In this document: positions 35,743 through 44,649 of the stretch, piece after piece
Numbering within the stretch: the first letter of the stretch is position 1
How the letters are laid out: each line of letters opens with the position of its first letter
Source of the DNA: Anaerolineae bacterium
GTDB lineage: Bacteria > Chloroflexota > Anaerolineae > 4572-78 > J111
Length of the DNA stretch: 64,000 nt
Direction of reading: 5' to 3'
Assembly (NCBI GenBank): GCA_023151115.1
Contig: JAKLJP010000026.1
Coordinates: 1 to 64,000 of the forward strand
Notes under the pieces: model-generated
The model's database searches: none
Seen by the model: the letters and a program-made list of their open reading frames with translations, nothing else
What the model was told of the DNA's origin: nothing
Program-made: the position numbers and the translations under genes

Positions 35743-37743
35743 TTAACCTCCTTGGGTGTAGGCTACCCTGTGACTGCGACAGACTTTAACATCTTCATTG
35801 GCAGTCAGGGGTAGCGGCATTTTGAAGTCAGATACAAATTGCACGTAAACAAGCTGGCTGGAAAGGATTCCGGCCAGCGCCATGTCATCCGTTTCACTCA
35901 AGCGCATGCCGCGCTCGATTTTTTCTACCAGTTGGCTAACCGCAGCCGGTTTAAAAAGACCGCTGGCTGTTAACATTCTGGGTGATAGTAACTCACGCAC
36001 ATATTCGTGAGAGGCCTGGCTGAAAAAGCTGCGATGGATAGGAGCGCGATATGGCCGTTTGGGCCGACGCCAGATTTCATCCGGCAGCCAGGTTTGGGCT
36101 ACCTTTTTCAATAGATATTTCTCAGTCAGGCCCCGCAGTTTTAGACCAGCGGGCAGGTTGTTGCAAAATTCAACCACCCGATAATCAAGAAAGGGAAATC
36201 TGCCCTCGACCGCATGAGCCATCGCCATTCTATCCCCTTGAGACGATAACAAGTAAGGCGATAAGAAGGTCGTTACTTCCAGATATTGGGCTTTCTGCAA
36301 AGGCCCCCAGCGATCAAAATCGGCTGGGTAAGAGATAACTCGCCCATTTGAATGGACGGCCTCGGTGGCTGCCTGGCGCACCTCCGCAGAGAAAAAACGT
36401 TGGGTGCGGCTGGTGTTACGCCACCGAATAGCATGCGAATAATCCGGCGATTCAACCTCTTTTAGGCCTTCGCCGAAGAAGGAGGCCAGGAGGGTACTGC
36501 TGCCACCGCCCAGGTCTTGAATGTAGGGGTAAAGTCGCTTCAACAGTTGGGGGCGCAACTTCGATTCCGGTTGTCTGGCCCAAAAGCGCCGGACTTTGGC
36601 CTCTTTGAAGATGTTGTAACCAGCCAGAAATTCATCCGCCCCCTCGCCCGTTAGCACCACTTTATAATTGTTCTCCCGCACCAATTCTGAGAGTAAAAAC
36701 ATCGGCGCCGGCGCAGTTCGGAGGAGCGGCGTCTCGGCATGCCAGATGACATCAGGAAAGACGCGGCCAATATCTTCATGGGTGGCGCGGATAACTTGGT
36801 GGTCAGTACCCAAGTAATCGGCCATTTGGTACTGATACATGCTCTCGTCAAAGTCGGGATCGCTAAAAGCAATGGAGAAGGTATCGAGATGGGTATTAGT
36901 ATATTTGCGAATAATGGCCGCGATAACCGATGAATCAATCCCTCCGCTCAGATAAGCGCCCACCGGCACATCGGCGCGGAGGCGAATCTGGGCAGCATCC
37001 ACCAATAAGTTGCGAAACTCTTCGACGTAGGATTCAAGATCACGAGTGGGTGAGGTTTCAGCCGAAGAAAAACTCAATTGCCAATAAGGCTCAACCAGCA
37101 CCTTGCCCTGTTGGGCTAATAGATAGTGCCCAGGCGGTACTTCGAGAATATCTTTGAAGATAGTATGGGGCGTCTGCGCACTCCAGAATGTAAATACCTG
37201 GTCAAGTGAGGCCGGGTCAATTTCGGCTTGCACCCGGGGGTCGGCCAGGAGGGTCTTGATTTCAGAGCCGAAGATCAACGCCCCGCCGGCCTGGGTATAA
37301 AAAAGTGGACGCACGCCAACCCGATCACGAGCCAGGAAGAGCGTTTGCGTTTTAGTATCCCAGATGGCAATGGCAAATTGACCATTTAAATATTTGAGAC
37401 AATCAGGACCATAATCTTCATACAGATGCACAATTACTTCAGTGTCACAGTGGGTGGCAAACTGATGGCCCCGGGCTTCTAGCTGCGGGCGTAATTCAAT
37501 GTAGTTAAAAATCTCGCCGTTATAGACAATCCACAAGGTTTCATCTTCGTTGGAGATGGGCTGCTGGCCGCCCCCAAGATCAACGATACTGAGGCGGGCA
37601 TTGCCCAGCCCCACGTTTTCATCCAGATAAATACCAAACTGATCTGGCCCACGATGTCGAATCATGGCCAGCATCTGGCGCAATTGTTCTTCGGAGATGG
37701 GATTAAACTGGGTTAAATTGACAATTCCGGTGATGCCACACAT
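35743..37743 (-). CDS. asnB: asparagine synthase-like glutamine amidotransferase
   Basis: 666 residues. Starts MCGITGIVNL with the Cys2 nucleophile of the glutaminase domain (to about 200). The synthetase domain has the PP-loop YLSGGIDSSVIAAIIRKY and LTGEGADEFLAGYNIFKEAK. It transfers glutamine nitrogen to an adenylated carboxylate. The 31-bp overlap with the ligase gene indicates tight coupling, consistent with a dedicated pathway amidotransferase. Confidence 0.9.
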   Translation of the reverse strand: MCGITGIVNLTQFNPISEEQLRQMLAMIRHRGPDQFGIYLDENVGLGNARLSIVDLGGGQQPISNEDETLWIVYNGEIFNYIELRPQLEARGHQFATHCDTEVIVHLYEDYGPDCLKYLNGQFAIAIWDTKTQTLFLARDRVGVRPLFYTQAGGALIFGSEIKTLLADPRVQAEIDPASLDQVFTFWSAQTPHTIFKDILEVPPGHYLLAQQGKVLVEPYWQLSFSSAETSPTRDLESYVEEFRNLLVDAAQIRLRADVPVGAYLSGGIDSSVIAAIIRKYTNTHLDTFSIAFSDPDFDESMYQYQMADYLGTDHQVIRATHEDIGRVFPDVIWHAETPLLRTAPAPMFLLSELVRENNYKVVLTGEGADEFLAGYNIFKEAKVRRFWARQPESKLRPQLLKRLYPYIQDLGGGSSTLLASFFGEGLKEVESPDYSHAIRWRNTSRTQRFFSAEVRQAATEAVHSNGRVISYPADFDRWGPLQKAQYLEVTTFLSPYLLSSQGDRMAMAHAVEGRFPFLDYRVVEFCNNLPAGLKLRGLTEKYLLKKVAQTWLPDEIWRRPKRPYRAPIHRSFFSQASHEYVRELLSPRMLTASGLFKPAAVSQLVEKIERGMRLSETDDMALAGILSSQLVYVQFVSDFKMPLPLTANEDVKVCRSHRVAYTQGG

Positions 37744-39248
37744 GCTTCTGCCCCCTTTTCTTGCGCTTCGAGTTCTGCGATAGCCTGTTGTCTTAATACC
37801 GATTTGAGGACCTTGCCGTTTTCATTCAAGGGCAAGTTTTGGAGAATGACAACACTCTGAGGAACCATATGATGGGCCATGCGCGGCTTGCAATGGGCAA
37901 TAATTTGCTCCGGGGTAAGTTCAGAACCGGCTCGCAGCGTCACGTAGACTCTGATAGCCTCACCTCGTACTAAATCAGGCAAACCAATTGCTGCTGCTGC
38001 CACAATCTCCGGCATCTCCAAGACGCCTGACTCGATGTCTTGGCTGCTGACGCGATGCCCATACGATTTGATAAAATCGTCTTTGCGGTCCACCACAAAA
38101 ATAAAACCATCTTCGTCTACCGTTGCCAGGTCACCGCTGTACAACGCGCCATCCTTGAATTTCTTGGCATTTGCTTCCGGTTCATCCAGGTAGCCGGGCG
38201 AAATGTTATCGCCGCGGGCTACAATTTCACCTACCTCACCCGGTTGAACTGCTACTCCGGATTCGTTTATAACCGACAACGTCACACCGGGAATACCTTG
38301 TCCCACCGACCCCAATTTTGTGTGCAAGAGTTCGGGGGGGAGATAAGAGAGCCGGGCGGTGGCTTCTGTTTGCCCGTACATAATAAAAACTTTGGCCTGG
38401 GGGACAGCGGCGATTAATTCTTTGATTAAGACAGTTTGGAGTTTTCCGCCAGCTTGCTGGATATGGCGCAATGATTTGAGTTCTCGTTTAGGAAAGGTGG
38501 TATTGCGTAACAAGGTCTGATAAATGGAAGGAACGCCGGCCAGGCCGGTACAGTGCGTCTTTTCCATCGTGTCAAGCATCGTTTCCGGGTAAAGAAATCG
38601 ACTCAGGACGACGGAGCCGCCCACACGTAAGTGGGTGTGTAGCAGCGAGGTACCAAAGCAGTAGTGGAAGGGCAAAATCGCCATCACCCGGTCGGCCGAG
38701 GTTAGCTCCAGGTATTCAATAATAGAGGTGGTATTGGCCTGGATATTCCGATGGGTCAGCCGGACAACGCGCGGTCGGGCGGTGGTGCCGGAGGTGAATA
38801 AATAAACAGCATCGTCCTGCTCGTCGCCATAGGTAGGTAGGGTTGCCCACCAAACACCTTCGGATTTTTTGAGACTATCCTCAAAAATCAGGCGGGCTTC
38901 GGTGGTTAGGCCGCCCTGCAAACGCTGGTAATACCGCTTTTCCACACAGATAGCTTTACATTGAACAAAGTTCTGTCTTGTTTGCAATTCTGAGGCAGTT
39001 AACGTCACGGGAAAAGGTACGGCTATCGCCCCAATCTTCAAGATAGCTAGGTAAGCAGCGGCCCAAAACAGCGAGTTCGCGCCAATCACCCCCACCCGAT
39101 CTGTCGGGTTGATACCCACTGCCAATAACTCTTGGGCCAGGCAGGCGCTGGCATTCTTTAAGTCATAATAACTGTAAGATTTGCTTCCGTCAATGAGGGC
39201 AATGGCTTGATCTTGGCCTAACTCGAGCAGGTAATCCGTTGTATTCAT
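37713..39248 (-). CDS. acyl-AMP ligase (AMP-forming)
   Basis: 511 residues of the ANL superfamily: AVYLFTSGTTARPRVVRLTH, MYGQTEATARLSYLPP, LYSGDLATVDEDGFIFVVDRKDDFIKSYGHRVS, and lysine in NENGKVLKSVLR. The neighbouring carrier gene upstream makes loading of an acyl or aryl acid onto that carrier the likely role. The substrate is unknown. Confidence 0.87.
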   Translation of the reverse strand: MNTTDYLLELGQDQAIALIDGSKSYSYYDLKNASACLAQELLAVGINPTDRVGVIGANSLFWAAAYLAILKIGAIAVPFPVTLTASELQTRQNFVQCKAICVEKRYYQRLQGGLTTEARLIFEDSLKKSEGVWWATLPTYGDEQDDAVYLFTSGTTARPRVVRLTHRNIQANTTSIIEYLELTSADRVMAILPFHYCFGTSLLHTHLRVGGSVVLSRFLYPETMLDTMEKTHCTGLAGVPSIYQTLLRNTTFPKRELKSLRHIQQAGGKLQTVLIKELIAAVPQAKVFIMYGQTEATARLSYLPPELLHTKLGSVGQGIPGVTLSVINESGVAVQPGEVGEIVARGDNISPGYLDEPEANAKKFKDGALYSGDLATVDEDGFIFVVDRKDDFIKSYGHRVSSQDIESGVLEMPEIVAAAAIGLPDLVRGEAIRVYVTLRAGSELTPEQIIAHCKPRMAHHMVPQSVVILQNLPLNENGKVLKSVLRQQAIAELEAQEKGAEACVASPELSI

Positions 39249-39309
39249 AGTGATACCTCGCTTATGTAGACTTTCTCAATGAGATTTGACTGCAAACAAA
39301 ATTCGGTAT

Positions 39310-39555
39310 TTAGGCGAGGCGGTGCTGGATGAAATTACCCAGTTTGTTGATTGAGTCAAAGTTATCCGGGGTCAGGTCTTCGTCTTTAACTTTCACCCCA
39401 AACTTTTCTTCAATAAATAACACCAGTTCCATTACACCTAGAGAGTCTACAATACCTTCTTCTAAGAAGGAGGCATCATCGTCATAGCCAAAGCCATTGT
39501 CACTGAATAATAAATTTTTGGCAATATATTGCCGAATTTGAGCTTTGATATCCAT
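39310..39555 (-). CDS. acyl carrier protein
   Basis: 81 residues with the carrier serine in VDSLGVMELVLFIEEKFGVKVKDEDL. First gene of the six-gene minus-strand cluster. Distinct in sequence from the carrier at 29919-30179. Confidence 0.9.
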   Translation of the reverse strand: MDIKAQIRQYIAKNLLFSDNGFGYDDDASFLEEGIVDSLGVMELVLFIEEKFGVKVKDEDLTPDNFDSINKLGNFIQHRLA

Positions 39556-39692
39556 TGTAGTTAGTTTTACCTCGATTTAGATTAATATTGAACTGGCTAA
39601 TACTCTAAGTAGGTAGATATGAACCTCTTTGGCAATCCATTTAATAATATAGAGGTGTCATCTCACCAGGAACTACTGAGGAGCTATTGCTA

Positions 39693-39755
39693 CTAAGTAA
39701 ACCGCAAAAAAATTAGAATCAAGATAGGGGAATGTATGAAAAAAGTTAGAAATTT
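39693..39755 (+). promoter_or_regulatory. shared leader motif, copy 1 (MKKVR mini-frame)
   Basis: TAGGGGAA, then 4-5 bases, then ATGAAAAAAGTTAGAAA (ATG at 39736), preceded by an A-tract and GAATC. A close relative is at 42070-42121. The frame here is 14 codons (MKKVRNLLQGKMGD), too short to call a gene. Confidence 0.35.
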
Positions 39756-39782
39756 ATTACAGGGGAAAATGGGGGATTAGAG

Positions 39783-39865
39783 CCAATACATTTCAAATAA
39801 GGCCGTAGCATAGGGCCTTGTGCCCGCCCACAAGGAGCTAAACTACGTTATTTGAAAAGTATTGG
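39783..39865. repeat. REP-like palindromic repeat, copy 2 (complete)
   Basis: Outer arms CCAATACATTTCAAATAA and TTATTTGAAAAGTATTGG, inner arms around GTGCCCGCCCAC. The most complete of three copies. Confidence 0.75.
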
Positions 39866-39894
39866 GATTAGAGCTGCCTAAAAGGCCAGACACC

Positions 39895-40356
39895 CTAAAG
39901 ATAACGTACTTCAACCCGGTTAGGGTCTGTATCTTTGCGTACTTCAACCCTAAATGGTAACTCATCCCATTGAAAACGCTGGGCAATAAATCGCTGCAAA
40001 GGTTGATTACGATTATAAGGTAAGTCAAGCTGAATTGGCGCATCTCTGGGATCATATAAGGTACAATATTGAATCGGTGTTTTGGCCACTTCGCCTAACA
40101 TCTGACTAAGATAGGTGGGCAAACCAACCTTCAGAATATAGTGATCCCGTATCTCATTGAGGGTTGCAATAATAACATGATAAGCCGGAAAGCCGGCGCG
40201 TAAACAGTGAGCGCGACTTTTTAGAACATCCCGGATTTCTTTTGCTCCGAAGATATCAAAATCCACTCGATTTTGGGGGGCAGCCTCTTTAGAATGTTTA
40301 TCATCTTTCCGCGAGACCATATCAAGCATAAACACATTCTCCAAGCTGAAGGTCAT
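39895..40356 (-). CDS. hypothetical protein
   Basis: 153 residues, no family recognised. No signal peptide or membrane segment. A central segment (FPAYHVIIATLNEIRDHYILKVGLPTYLSQML) is probably helical and the C-terminus is basic/acidic (FRVEVRKDTDPNRVEVRYL). ATG 40356 lies behind TTGGAGGAAAGAAA, a good ribosome site. It stands alone between repeats. Confidence 0.65.
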   Translation of the reverse strand: MTFSLENVFMLDMVSRKDDKHSKEAAPQNRVDFDIFGAKEIRDVLKSRAHCLRAGFPAYHVIIATLNEIRDHYILKVGLPTYLSQMLGEVAKTPIQYCTLYDPRDAPIQLDLPYNRNQPLQRFIAQRFQWDELPFRVEVRKDTDPNRVEVRYL

Positions 40357-40461
40357 TTTCTTTCCTCCAAGTTTTCTGGCACTGCCACGACCCATTCAAA
40401 ACAAGTTTCATCATACCACACTGTCATAATCTAAAACAATGGGACTTGTTGGTACTTAGAG

Positions 40462-40544
40462 CCTATTCGAAAACCTCTGTAGATGACGCATCTTATGCCT
40501 CATCGGCTGGCATGGGGATGCCAACCTACGGGTTTTCGGATAGG
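40462..40544. repeat. inverted-repeat element
   Basis: Arms CCTATTCGAAAACC and GGTTTTCGGATAGG enclose about 50 bp containing GGCATGGGGATGCC. The rest of 40357-40738 shows no gene. Confidence 0.5.
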
Positions 40545-40738
40545 TACTTAATGACCATTATCCAGATGTAACGCTTTTGAGATTTTATCGTTTAATTATC
40601 TCACAAATGTCAGGTTAACTTTTAATGTTGCCCTGAAATCAAATCACTATCTACTAAGGAAGGGCAGCTTAAACCAACCCAGAGATAGCAAGGCAATTGC
40701 TCTTTTTTATTATCTAAAGAGAGGAGAATGAACAAGCG

Positions 40739-42007
40739 TTAAACGGGAACCGCTCGCCTTTCCATGATCACATCGTAATAGACGCTTTCCAACTTCTCAG
40801 CGGCTTTGTGCCAATCATGGTGAGTTTCAACATAACGCCGGCCTTGCTGTCCCACCTGCTGGCGTAGCGTTTCGTTGGTGAGTAGAGTGATCGCAGCATC
40901 AGCCACTGCCTGGGGGGTATCGGCTACTAAAGCCTCCTGTCCGGCCTGCACTTGCAGAGCAGAAACCGCCTGCGGTGTGCTGATAAGCGGGGTGGCCATA
41001 GCCATAGCTTCCAGTACCTTAAATTGCATTCCCACGGCATAGCGCATAGGCGACACAGCCAGGGTAGCTTGAGCCAGGTAGGGCCGCAAGTCGGGTACGG
41101 TGCCGGTAACAACAATGCGCGGATCGGCGCTCAAAGCCAGAACTTCGGCTGGTGGATTTTTGCCGGCGAGAACAAGGCGAGTCTCGGGTAATCGCTGCCA
41201 AACAACTGGCATAATCTTGTTTGCCAGGTCTAACGCAGCGGCAGTGTTAGCATGATAACTCATTTTGCCCGAAAAAATAAGCGTTGCCGGGTCACGGGGG
41301 ATATTTAGCGGGGTGAAATAATCCAGATCAACTCCTATCGGTATGATAACCAGACAGTCGTTTATCTTTTGCATCTGGCTATCGCTGTTTTGCCCTGCTT
41401 TGCCAACGCTTGTTTTAACTGCCAAAGCCGAAAGTTGAGCCAGAGCTTCTCTATCCCGAGGTGATGTTACCAGCACCCGAGGATACTTTTCCAGTAGCTG
41501 GCCCTCGTAACGACGGGTGCGCACTAAATCTAGATTGGCCAGCAACCGGCTGCGCCAGGTAGGACCTGAACGACGCACCAGATCAAACAGCAGAGTAATT
41601 GAATCAACTGAGTCAAAGACAATAGGCCCCCCTTTTACCGCTCTACTAAGTTCAGCGCCACGCAGGTGTTCCACATGAATGATGTCGAAATTTGTTTCAG
41701 CCTGCGTTTTTTTTATGAGTTCCATCATTTCAGGAGAACGAGAGTAGGCGGCCTGAAAGGGCGTCTGGCTGGCTATGGCCTGGATACCATTCCACAGCGG
41801 CCGCCAGCGAGGTAGGGGAGTTATCTGCACCCGCTGACACCAAGTGTGCAATGAGTTAAGGCCGCTCCTATCTTCGCCAGATGGCTCGAGCGCCAATAGG
41901 GTGATGCGATGGCCTCGCTGGGCCAGATGTTTTATCAAATTGTAAGGTCGTGCGCGAATCTGGGAGGGTAGATATGGACTGATGAAGAGAATATTTAACG
42001 GTTTCAT
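40739..42007 (-). CDS. glycosyltransferase family 4
   Basis: 422 residues with two Rossmann domains: ILFISPYLPSQIRARPYNLIKHLAQRGHRITLLAL at the N-terminus, FSGKMSYHANTAAALDL (sugar-nucleotide domain start), and SPMRYAVGMQFKVLEAMAMATPLISTPQA with the family E-x7-E pattern replaced in part. Cytoplasmic or peripheral; it likely builds a surface polysaccharide with the Wzy-like gene that diverges from it. ATG 42007 gives the usual MKPLNILFISP. Confidence 0.88.
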   Translation of the reverse strand: MKPLNILFISPYLPSQIRARPYNLIKHLAQRGHRITLLALEPSGEDRSGLNSLHTWCQRVQITPLPRWRPLWNGIQAIASQTPFQAAYSRSPEMMELIKKTQAETNFDIIHVEHLRGAELSRAVKGGPIVFDSVDSITLLFDLVRRSGPTWRSRLLANLDLVRTRRYEGQLLEKYPRVLVTSPRDREALAQLSALAVKTSVGKAGQNSDSQMQKINDCLVIIPIGVDLDYFTPLNIPRDPATLIFSGKMSYHANTAAALDLANKIMPVVWQRLPETRLVLAGKNPPAEVLALSADPRIVVTGTVPDLRPYLAQATLAVSPMRYAVGMQFKVLEAMAMATPLISTPQAVSALQVQAGQEALVADTPQAVADAAITLLTNETLRQQVGQQGRRYVETHHDWHKAAEKLESVYYDVIMERRAVPV

Positions 42008-42069
42008 AGTCGGCTTGCTTCTCTGGTTCAATATTTGGGCTGTAAAAAGTTATCCAAATATAATTATTA

Positions 42070-42121
42070 AACCCTAAAAAAATGTGAATCGGGTAGGGGA
42101 ACTATATGAAAAAAGTTAGAA
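42070..42121 (+). promoter_or_regulatory. shared leader motif, copy 2 (MKKVR mini-frame)
   Basis: GAATC, TAGGGGAA and ATGAAAAAAGTTAGAAA (ATG at 42106, frame MKKVRKA) match copy 1 at 39693-39755. It lies in the gap between two diverging polysaccharide genes. Confidence 0.35.
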
Positions 42122-42234
42122 AAGCTTGAGCTAACGCCTACTTTTTTAATGGCTTGTCCCTATTGACAAGAATGGGGCTTTGTGATACCGTGCCAACGTC
42201 ACTTTATAGTTATCCCTAAGAGAGATTAGCCCGG

Positions 42235-44079
42235 ATGTTTAGCTTCTCAAGATATGGTCTTTACAGCTCATCTTCGACGCAGGTTGCCAACCTGATAACC
42301 CTAATGGAATGGACTGGCGCGTTTTCTTTGATCATAGTGGGTGTGCTATGGCTTCTAAATCCACTTGCGGTAGGAATTGCTGTCACTCTAGCGTTGCTGT
42401 CCTGGATAATTCGTTGGTGTATGGGTGGGCAGCCCATGTTTCGTACCTTTATCAGTGGCCCTTTGGTAATGTTGGTTATCAGCGCCTTAATTGGAGTAGG
42501 GGTGAGCTACGACCGAGCTTTAAGCTGGCCGCTATTTTTAACTCTGTTGGGTAGTATCAGGCTTTTTGTTGCCATTGCCCACACAAACCTCCCTCCGCGC
42601 TGGGTAGGAGGCGGGCTGGTGATCGCTGCCAGTTTGTTGGCGTTCTATTTTGTGGGTCAATATGGATATTTTTACTATCCGTATGAATGGGGAGTACTAC
42701 CTCGTTTGGGCAGGATTACTGGTTCAGTGTTGCCCAATTTAGTTTTCTTCACGCCTCACCCTAATGCGGTAGCCAGTTTTTTGGAGAGTGTCTGGCTCTT
42801 GGGCTTGGTTTTGGCCTGGGAAGCGCGTAGGGGTGTGCGCATTGCCTGGGTATTGGGGGTCATTATCATTAGTTATAGCCTGCTTATCTCTGAATCGCGG
42901 GGCGCTTGGCTGGGCTTGACGATAGTGCTGGGAGTTGGTGCTTGGCTGCTCATCCCTGAGCGCCGTCTTCGGCTGGCGCTAGGCCGTATAGGCTTGATCA
43001 CGATTACACTCAGTCTCTTGGGTTTTTCCTACTTAGTCTCTAGTGGGCTGCAAATTCCTTTGGTCAGCCCCACTCTGGATACAGCCTACAGTCGCTTGGT
43101 TTTATACCGTAACAGTCTGAATTTATGGGGTGATTATCCTTTCACCGGCATTGGTTTGGGTGACACGTTTGCCTTTGTCTATTCCCGCTATCAGTTACTC
43201 ATCCCCTACCGATATTTGAGCTATGCCCACAACTTATTTTTGTCGGTGGGGCTTAGTTTAGGGGTATTAGGTTTGCTGGCCCTGATATGGTTGCTAATCA
43301 GTTTTTATCGGTTTGTCATACGTGTAGAGACTAAGGGTAACTTGAGTCCTCAAGCCCTATCACTCTTTCGGGCTGCCTGGCTAGGAGTAAGCGCTACTTT
43401 TGTGCATGGGTTAACAGATGCGCCGCAGTTTGCCGGTTCCGGTTGGACGATGCCCATGCTTTTTGCTATGTTGGGATTGACTATTGCCGCCGGGCAACCG
43501 GCTCTCAGTGAAAGTGAGTATCAGAAAGTCACCCCTGCCCTCTTCGGCCTGAATCCCTGGGGCTGGTTGGCGCTAGGTGGGGTTGTTGGGATTCTGCTAG
43601 GAGGCCTCCTTGTCTTGTGGCGGCCGCTGGTGGGTGCCTGGTATGCTAATTGGGGCGCCCTTCACCAGACACAAGCCGAACTGTCCCCAGACTTAAGCGA
43701 TTCGGCTCGTGAGGCTACACTCAAGCTGGCCATAGCTGACTTCACTCAGGCGCTTCATTTGAGTCCGCTTCAGCCTGTGGCTAATCGGCGCTTGGGGCTG
43801 ATAGCCCTGGAACAGCAAAATTTTGAAACAGCGGTGATTTACCTGGAGCAGGCTTATCAACAGGAACCACAAAATCAAGCTACGCTTAAAGGGCTTGGTT
43901 TGGCTTATTTGTGGACAGGGCATCTGACTGTGGCCCAGGAATTGCTAAGACAGATTGATAACCGATGGATGTTAATCGAAGAATTGCGAAACTGGCGAGA
44001 ATTGTGGAGGGACAAAAATAAGCCCGACTTAGCTACCTATGCTCAAAGAATGGCGCAGTTTCTGGTAACGGAACCATGA
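42235..44079 (+). CDS. O-antigen ligase/polymerase-like membrane protein with TPR tail
   Basis: 614 residues. About ten membrane segments cover residues 20-470, with the Wzy_C core SESRGAWLGLTIVLG and YPFTGIGLGDTFAF to SYAHNLFLSVGLSLG. The C-terminal ~120 residues (PVANRRLGLIALEQQNFETAVIYLEQAYQQEPQ) are tetratricopeptide repeats. This is typical of polysaccharide polymerases or O-ligases that also modify proteins. It is coupled with the GT4 gene in divergent orientation. Confidence 0.85.
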   Translation: MFSFSRYGLYSSSSTQVANLITLMEWTGAFSLIIVGVLWLLNPLAVGIAVTLALLSWIIRWCMGGQPMFRTFISGPLVMLVISALIGVGVSYDRALSWPLFLTLLGSIRLFVAIAHTNLPPRWVGGGLVIAASLLAFYFVGQYGYFYYPYEWGVLPRLGRITGSVLPNLVFFTPHPNAVASFLESVWLLGLVLAWEARRGVRIAWVLGVIIISYSLLISESRGAWLGLTIVLGVGAWLLIPERRLRLALGRIGLITITLSLLGFSYLVSSGLQIPLVSPTLDTAYSRLVLYRNSLNLWGDYPFTGIGLGDTFAFVYSRYQLLIPYRYLSYAHNLFLSVGLSLGVLGLLALIWLLISFYRFVIRVETKGNLSPQALSLFRAAWLGVSATFVHGLTDAPQFAGSGWTMPMLFAMLGLTIAAGQPALSESEYQKVTPALFGLNPWGWLALGGVVGILLGGLLVLWRPLVGAWYANWGALHQTQAELSPDLSDSAREATLKLAIADFTQALHLSPLQPVANRRLGLIALEQQNFETAVIYLEQAYQQEPQNQATLKGLGLAYLWTGHLTVAQELLRQIDNRWMLIEELRNWRELWRDKNKPDLATYAQRMAQFLVTEP

Positions 44080-44092
44080 GAAATTGGACTCG

Positions 44093-44635
44093 TTACGATT
44101 GCTGTACCCGGCGGAGTTCATCCTCCAGGCGCAGCCGGAAGTGTTGCTTGGTGGGAAGTGGAACAATGAGGTTAAAATGGTCAATTTTACGGTTAAGTTT
44201 AACCAGAGTCTCGTTAAAGCTATGAATAGCGGCCTGCCAGCTTGTCTCGCTGCATAGATTGGCTTGATAAGCCTGCCAGGCCAGCCGAAGTTTATCCCGC
44301 GCCGCCGCCACCTCCCGCCGGATTTCCTTGTCGCGTTCAATCCAGGCCGGGGCCATGTTGTTGTTTTGCAGCAGGCCAAAAGCCAGTTCCTGAGCCGGGT
44401 CGAGATAAGGGTTGGTGTTAAGAGACAGGGGTTTGCCGTGGCCTCGGAGATTATCAAACTCCCCGTTGGCCATCGCTGCCTGAATCCGCTGCTCGATCAA
44501 ATCCGCCCGTTCCTGCTCGCGCTGGGCGCGGGCAGCCTCGCTTGACTCCTGGGCCGGTAGCCGGCGGTCCTCCAGGTTTTCCTTCAAACGACTCAATCGT
44601 TCTTGTTGCTGCTTCTTATTTTTGGATGAATTCAT
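44093..44635 (-). CDS. DUF1992 (DnaJ-homologue C28-like) protein
   Basis: 180 residues. Central block LIEQRIQAAMANGEFDNLRGHGKPLSL and AFGLLQNNNMAPAWIERDKEIR are the DUF1992 signature. The N-terminal 45 residues are charged and helical. Function unknown. It ends 13 bp from the converging Wzy-like gene. Confidence 0.88.
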   Translation of the reverse strand: MNSSKNKKQQQERLSRLKENLEDRRLPAQESSEAARAQREQERADLIEQRIQAAMANGEFDNLRGHGKPLSLNTNPYLDPAQELAFGLLQNNNMAPAWIERDKEIRREVAAARDKLRLAWQAYQANLCSETSWQAAIHSFNETLVKLNRKIDHFNLIVPLPTKQHFRLRLEDELRRVQQS

Positions 44636-44649
44636 GCTGACCCTGTATT

